From the NCBI GenBank assembly GCA_963721585.1, contig CAVRJN010000003.1, positions 62,001 through 126,000 on the forward strand: a stretch of DNA of 64,000 bases, read 5' to 3'. Shown one piece after another: positions 59,704-64,000 of the stretch. Positions within the stretch are counted from its first letter, which is position 1, and each line of letters opens with the position of its first letter. The DNA comes from Bog-473 sp963721585 (GTDB lineage Bacteria; Actinomycetota; Acidimicrobiia; Acidimicrobiales; RAAP-2). The translations under genes were made by a program, and so were the position numbers. Under the pieces are notes generated by a model. It was not told the DNA's origin. It did not search any database and saw only the letters and a program-made list of their open reading frames with translations.

Positions 59704-62250
59704 TCAGATTTCGTCGGCCAGCACCACGTCCACCGACAGGGCGCCGCCCGCCGAGACCACGAGCTCGTCCACGCCGCCGGCGTCGACGATGTCGCTCCGG
59801 GCGGACTCCACTGCAGCCAGCGTCTCGGGCGGGCCGGTGACCGTGAGCAAGGCCACCCGCGCCCGCATGGAGCGCTTGTGCGCCGTCTTCTCCCGGCGAA
59901 CCGCGCCGAGGACCTCGGCCGCCACGGCCAGCACCGACCTGTCGGCCGCGGCGTGGGGTCCGACGTCGGTGGCGTCGGGCCAGGACGCCAGGTGCACGGA
60001 GCCTTCTTGCCACCAGCTCCAGACCTCCTCGGTCACGAAGGGGAGGAACGGTGCGAAGAGGCGGTGGAGGGCGGAGAGAGCCAGTGCCAGCGTCGCCCGG
60101 GCCGAGTCGGTCCCACCTTGTGCCGCCTCGCCGTAGGCACGCGTCTTGACCAGCTCGACGTAGTCGTCGCAGAAGGACCAGAAGAAGGTCTCGGTGACCT
60201 CGAGGGCCCGCGCGTAGTCGAACCCGTCGTGTGCCGCTGTCGCCGTGTCGATGAGCGCGGCGAGCTCGGCCAGCAGCGCTGCATCGAGAGGGTCGTGCAC
60301 CGCGTCGATCCCGGGAATCGGGCCCTCGCCCAGCCGTCCCAGCGCGAACCTCGACGCGTTGAGGACCTTGATCGCCAGGCGGCGCCCGATCTTCATGACG
60401 CCCATGTCGAGCGCCGTGTCCGTCCCGGGTCGGCCGTTGCAGGCCCAGTACCGCACGGCGTCGGAGCCGAACTCCTCCAGCGTGGCCGCCGGGGTCACCA
60501 CGTTCCCCTTGTGCTTCGACATCTTCTTGCGGTCCTTGTCGAGGATCCAGCCATTGATGGTGGTGTGCCGCCACGGCAGGACGCCGTGCTCCTGGTGGGA
60601 GCGCAGCAGCGTGGAGAAGAGCCAGGTGCGGATGATCTCGGGCCCCTGCGGCCGCAGGTCCATGGGGAACGTGGCCGCAAAGAGCGCAGGGTCGTCCTCC
60701 CAGCCGCAGGCGATCTGCGGTGTCACCGACGACGTGGCCCAGGTGTCCATGACGTCGGGGTCACCCGTGAAACCACCGGGGACGCCGCGCTGCTCGGCGG
60801 AGTAGCCCGGAGGGACGTCCGTCGTCGGGTCGACCGGAAGCATCGCCTCGTCGGGGACGATGGGTGACGCGTGGTCGGCCTCTCCGTCGGGCCCGACCGG
60901 GTACCAGACCGGCACCGGCACCCCGAAGAAGCGCTGCCGGCTGACCAGCCAGTCGCCGTTGAGGCCGCGGACCCAGTCGTCGAAGCGGACCTGCATATAG
61001 GGAGGGTGCCAGTCGAGTCGGGTACCCCCTTCGAGCAGCGCGCGTCGCAGGGTCTCGTCGCGACCCCCGTTGCGGATGAACCACTGCCGGCTGGTGACGA
61101 TCTCGAGCGGGCGGCTTCCCCGTTCGTAGAACTTCACCGGGTGCCTGATCGGCCGCGGGTCGCCGATCAGGTCTCCCGACGCGGCCAGCAGCTCCACCAT
61201 GGCCCGCTGCGCCTGTTTGACGCTCCGGCCGGCGATGGCGCGCCAGGCCTCGCCGTCGGAAACCCCGGGCGGAGGCGTCTCGGTGATCCGGCCCGACCGC
61301 GTCACGATGCTCCGCGTCGGCAGGTCGAGCTCGCGCCACCACACGACGTCGGTCACGTCGCCGAAGGTGCAGATCATGGCGATGCCCGAGCCCTTGTCCG
61401 GTTCGGCGAGGGGGTGGGCCAGGACCGGCACCTCGACCCCGAAGAGCGGCGTGTGCACCGTCGAACCGAAACGCGCCGCGTAACGCTCGTCGTCGGGGTG
61501 GGCGACCAGCGCCACACAGGCGGCCACCAGTTCGGGACGCGTCGTCTCGATCTCGATGTCGTCGAAACGCAGGCGGTGGTAGGCGCCATCGAGTTCGCGG
61601 TCCTCCATCTCGGCCTGGGCCACCGCCGTCTGGAAGTCCACGTCCCACAGCGTGGGTGCCTCGGAGGTATAGGCCTCGCCCCGGGCCAGGTTGCGCAGGA
61701 ACATACGTTGACTGGTGCGCCGGCTCCTGTCGTCGATGGTGGCGTAAGTGCGCCCCCAGTCGACGGACAGCCCGACGCGTCGCCACAGATCCTCGAAGAT
61801 CCGCTCGTCCTCTGCGGTCAGCTGGTGGCAGAGCGCGATGAAGTTCGGCCGGCTGACCGGGACGTCCTCCCTCCCCGGTTCCTCCGGCGGGGTGAAGTCC
61901 GGGTCGTAGGGAAGCGAAGGGTCGCAGGTGACCCCGAAGTAGGTCTGCACCCGCCGCTCGGTCGGGAGCCCGTTGTCGTCCCATCCCATGGGGTAGAAGA
62001 GTTTCCACCCCCGCATGCGCCGGTAGCGGGCGATGGCGTCGGTCTGGACGTAGCCGAAGACCGAGCCCATGTGGAGGGAGCCGGACACAGTGGGTGGGGG
62101 CGTGTCGATGGAGAACACCTCGTCCCGGGTGGCGGTGTCGTCGAAGCGGTAGATACCCGCCTCCTCCCAGGCGGCGGCCCAGCGCTCCTCCAAATCGTCG
62201 AGCGTGGGCTTGTCGGGCACGCGAGGCGCTCCGGTCGATGGGATCGGCAT
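59704..62250 (-). CDS. valS: Valine-tRNA ligase
   Basis: An 848-residue class I synthetase. The HIGH-type motif is in PPPTVSGSLHMGSVFGYVQT, and WDDNGLPTERRVQ follows. The editing (CP1) domain has ETTRPELVAACVALVAHPDD, and the KMSKS-type motif is DKDRKKMSKHKGNVV. WALS/DMDTWATSS-like WATSSVTPQIACGW is typical of ValRS/IleRS, and GLPTERR with the PPPTVSG start favours valine. The C-terminal end has an anticodon-binding domain with WSFCDDYVELVK and a short tail. The ATG at 62250 lies 20 bases from the divergent cysS start. Confidence 0.95.
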   Translation of the reverse strand: MPIPSTGAPRVPDKPTLDDLEERWAAAWEEAGIYRFDDTATRDEVFSIDTPPPTVSGSLHMGSVFGYVQTDAIARYRRMRGWKLFYPMGWDDNGLPTERRVQTYFGVTCDPSLPYDPDFTPPEEPGREDVPVSRPNFIALCHQLTAEDERIFEDLWRRVGLSVDWGRTYATIDDRSRRTSQRMFLRNLARGEAYTSEAPTLWDVDFQTAVAQAEMEDRELDGAYHRLRFDDIEIETTRPELVAACVALVAHPDDERYAARFGSTVHTPLFGVEVPVLAHPLAEPDKGSGIAMICTFGDVTDVVWWRELDLPTRSIVTRSGRITETPPPGVSDGEAWRAIAGRSVKQAQRAMVELLAASGDLIGDPRPIRHPVKFYERGSRPLEIVTSRQWFIRNGGRDETLRRALLEGGTRLDWHPPYMQVRFDDWVRGLNGDWLVSRQRFFGVPVPVWYPVGPDGEADHASPIVPDEAMLPVDPTTDVPPGYSAEQRGVPGGFTGDPDVMDTWATSSVTPQIACGWEDDPALFAATFPMDLRPQGPEIIRTWLFSTLLRSHQEHGVLPWRHTTINGWILDKDRKKMSKHKGNVVTPAATLEEFGSDAVRYWACNGRPGTDTALDMGVMKIGRRLAIKVLNASRFALGRLGEGPIPGIDAVHDPLDAALLAELAALIDTATAAHDGFDYARALEVTETFFWSFCDDYVELVKTRAYGEAAQGGTDSARATLALALSALHRLFAPFLPFVTEEVWSWWQEGSVHLASWPDATDVGPHAAADRSVLAVAAEVLGAVRREKTAHKRSMRARVALLTVTGPPETLAAVESARSDIVDAGGVDELVVSAGGALSVDVVLADEI

Positions 62251-62270
62251 GATCGGGTTACCGTACCCGG

Positions 62271-63668
62271 GTGCTGCGCCTCTACGACACCGCAACCGGC
62301 ACCGTCCGCCCGTTGGAGCACCGCTCCGAGGGAGAGGTGTCGATGTACGTCTGTGGGCCGACGGTGTACGACCTGCCCCACATCGGCCACGGACGGGCCA
62401 ATCTGACCTTCGACATCCTCCGCCGGTACCTGAGCTTCACGGGGCTGCGGGTGCACCACGTGGCCAACGTCACCGACGTCGACGACAACATCATCAAGCG
62501 GGCGAGCGAGCTGGGACGCACCGAGCCCGACGTGGCCGCCGAATTCGAGGACCGCTGGTGGGAGTCGATGGCCGCACTGGGGGATCTGCGCCCGCACAAC
62601 ATCCCCCACGCCACGCAATACATCGAGGACATGGTGGCGCTGGTGAGCGACCTGGTGGACAGGGGGACGGCCTACGAGACACCGGACGGTGTGTACCTGG
62701 AGGTCTCCAAGGTGGACGGATACGGCCTCCTGGCACAGCAATCGCTCGATTCGCTGCAGGCGGGAGCTCGGGTCGAGGCCAACGAGGACAAGCGGTCCCC
62801 TCTGGACTTCGCGCTGTGGAAGAAGGCGAAGGAGGGCGAGCCGAGCTGGGAGTCCCCCTGGGGGCTCGGCCGGCCCGGGTGGCACACCGAATGCGTGGTG
62901 ATGTCGCTCGACCTGCTCGGCGAGGGGTTCGACCTGCACGGCGGCGGGCAGGATCTGAAGTTCCCCCACCATGAGAACGAGCGGGCGCAGGCCGTCGCCG
63001 ACGGCAAGGTCTTCGCCCGGCATTGGATGCATCACGGCTGGGTCGAGGTGGAGGGCACGAAGATGTCGAAGTCACTCGGCAACTTCTCCACGTTGCCCGA
63101 TCTGTTGTCCCGCGCCGATGCCCGCGCCTACCGGCTCCTCGTGGCGCGTGCGCACTATCGCTCGCCCATAGAGGTGACGCCCGAGACCCTGGACGATGCG
63201 CAGAAGGCTCTGGGCAGGTTGGACGGGCTGGCCCGCCGTTTCGACGTTGCCGAGCTTCTGGCGCGGACGCCCGAGGGGTACGTCGTCGAAGGCACGCCGC
63301 CCGCCGCGGACATCGACCAGCACGCGCTGGCGACGTTCAGGATGCACATGGACGACGACCTCGACACACCCGGCGCGCTGGCCGGCATCTTCGAGCTCGT
63401 GACCGCGGCGCACTCGGCGGCGGACGGCGGCGACGAGGAGGAGGGCGCGCACCTGGCCCGCACCGCCGCCGTGCTGGCCGCCGCGCTCGGGCTGTCGTTC
63501 CGAGCGGCGGACACCGACGTCGACGAGGAGTCGGCTCGGCTGGTGTCCGAGCGTGACGAGGCCCGCCACGCAAAGGACTTCGCCCGGGCCGACGCCCTGC
63601 GGGACGAGCTGGTTACCCGCGGGTGGACCGTCGAGGACACCGCGAGCGGCACCGCGATCCGCCGCTGA
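62271..63668 (+). CDS. cysS: Cysteine-tRNA ligase
   Basis: A 465-residue class I synthetase, GTG start. YVCGPTVYDLPHIGHGRANL has the first zinc Cys and the HIGH motif, VTDVDDNIIKRA, RPGWHTECVVMS (zinc Cys), FDLHGGGQDLKFPHHENE (zinc His/Glu) and the KMSKS loop VEGTKMSKSLGNF. The C-terminal helical domain ends RDEARHAKDFARADALRDEL, normal for CysS. The MshC (mycothiol ligase) alternative is rejected because of length and this C-terminal domain. Confidence 0.97.
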   Translation: MLRLYDTATGTVRPLEHRSEGEVSMYVCGPTVYDLPHIGHGRANLTFDILRRYLSFTGLRVHHVANVTDVDDNIIKRASELGRTEPDVAAEFEDRWWESMAALGDLRPHNIPHATQYIEDMVALVSDLVDRGTAYETPDGVYLEVSKVDGYGLLAQQSLDSLQAGARVEANEDKRSPLDFALWKKAKEGEPSWESPWGLGRPGWHTECVVMSLDLLGEGFDLHGGGQDLKFPHHENERAQAVADGKVFARHWMHHGWVEVEGTKMSKSLGNFSTLPDLLSRADARAYRLLVARAHYRSPIEVTPETLDDAQKALGRLDGLARRFDVAELLARTPEGYVVEGTPPAADIDQHALATFRMHMDDDLDTPGALAGIFELVTAAHSAADGGDEEEGAHLARTAAVLAAALGLSFRAADTDVDEESARLVSERDEARHAKDFARADALRDELVTRGWTVEDTASGTAIRR

Positions 63669-63732
63669 TCCGGAAGAAATACCCAGGCCAACGGCCATTT
63701 CCCTCCGAGGGTGGAACCTCACCGGGTCGTAG

Positions 63733-63748
63733 GTTACTCTTGAGTAAC
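63733..63748. promoter_or_regulatory. Palindrome GTTACTC-TT-GAGTAAC
   Basis: A perfect 16-bp palindrome, 111 bases upstream of the acyl-CoA dehydrogenase ATG and 65 bases after cysS. AT-rich against the background. A dimeric repressor, for instance a TetR- or GntR-type regulator of fatty-acid genes, would fit; the regulator is not identified. Confidence 0.5.
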
Positions 63749-63859
63749 AACGGAACCCCTCCGGTTTGCCGTGCTGGGCGTGGCGGACGTTTCCAGGAGC
63801 GGTTCCCTCGAACGCAGGGGCTTCGGTCACGGCCGGGGTCGTGCAAGGAGGGCCCAACA

Positions 63860-64000
63860 ATGTCTGACTTCTCCCTCGAGCTCAACGAGGACCAGCTCCA
63901 GATCGTCAAGTGGGTGCACGAGTTCGCCGAGAACGTCGTCCGTCCCGCCGGCCCCGAGTGGGACGAGCGGGAGGAGACCCCCTGGCCGATCATTCAGGAG
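63860..64000 (+). CDS. Acyl-CoA dehydrogenase, 5' part
   Basis: AAGGAGGG lies eight bases before ATG 63860. The 47 visible residues (MSDFSLELNEDQLQIVKWVH, EFAENVVRPAGPEWDEREET) are the usual N-terminal helical start of acyl-CoA dehydrogenases, which oxidise acyl-CoA to enoyl-CoA with FAD. The catalytic Glu and FAD site lie beyond the window, so chain-length class cannot be told. Confidence 0.85.
   Translation, partial: MSDFSLELNEDQLQIVKWVHEFAENVVRPAGPEWDEREETPWPIIQE

Noticed and set aside
62271..63668. cysS as mycothiol ligase mshC
   Set aside because: Length of 465 residues and the complete C-terminal helical domain fit CysS; MshC is shorter and ends differently.

Overview
The window is 64 kb of strongly GC-rich bacterial DNA with many GTG starts and short stop/start overlaps. 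The gene set points to an actinobacterium: a WhiG/FliA-type sigma factor, MmpL-type transporter, wax ester synthase/DGAT, several luciferase-like flavin enzymes, DUF2834, LipQ-like esterase and a fused LivHM permease. Acidimicrobiia or a relative is my best guess, but no rRNA is present to prove it. I found no rRNA, tRNA, CRISPR array, transposase or integrase.

Layout. 1-10.2 kb holds redox and metabolic genes: end of a glutathione peroxidase, luciferase-like and TauD-type oxygenases, a PAS-GGDEF-EAL protein broken by one frameshift, an NTF2-like protein, a dimethylformamidase-like protein, overlapping msrB-msrA, a UBP zinc finger and a pirin. 10.2-17 kb is a drug-efflux region: TetR divergent from an MFS pump, then marR-MFS-isochorismatase-like hydrolase as an overlapping operon, then a third MFS pump. 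17.4-23 kb: adenine deaminase, fructosamine kinase family protein, two alpha/beta hydrolases and an MMPL transporter. 23-33.7 kb: a TetR divergent from a putative ferritin-like diiron protein translationally coupled to a luciferase-like monooxygenase, an epimerase, a small acidic protein, a PYROXD2-like oxidoreductase, a duplicated-domain lipoprotein, enoyl-CoA hydratase and a TIGR01777 protein, followed by a decayed glyoxalase-family gene.

34.0-41 kb is the most unusual part. An SDR gene and a large LuxR-family regulator were probably once convergent neighbours. They are now separated by about 3.0 kb of AT-richer DNA flanked by two nearly identical 350-bp direct copies of their shared 3' ends. 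The inserted block carries a wrecked kdpD fragment, two small unknown genes (one HTH/coiled-coil) and a PilZ protein. The LuxR gene and the next response-regulator gene each also carry one frameshift. A second, intact paralogous response regulator and the WhiG-like sigma factor follow.

44.5-64 kb is core-like: glutamate decarboxylase, a channel-like membrane protein, DUF1269 protein, formate-tetrahydrofolate ligase, a DGAT-VOC-tsaC-tsaD string, a LipQ-like esterase, a branched-chain-type ABC transporter (binding protein, fused permease, two ATPases), divergent valS and cysS, and the start of an acyl-CoA dehydrogenase gene. All function calls come from reading the sequence; no database search was run.
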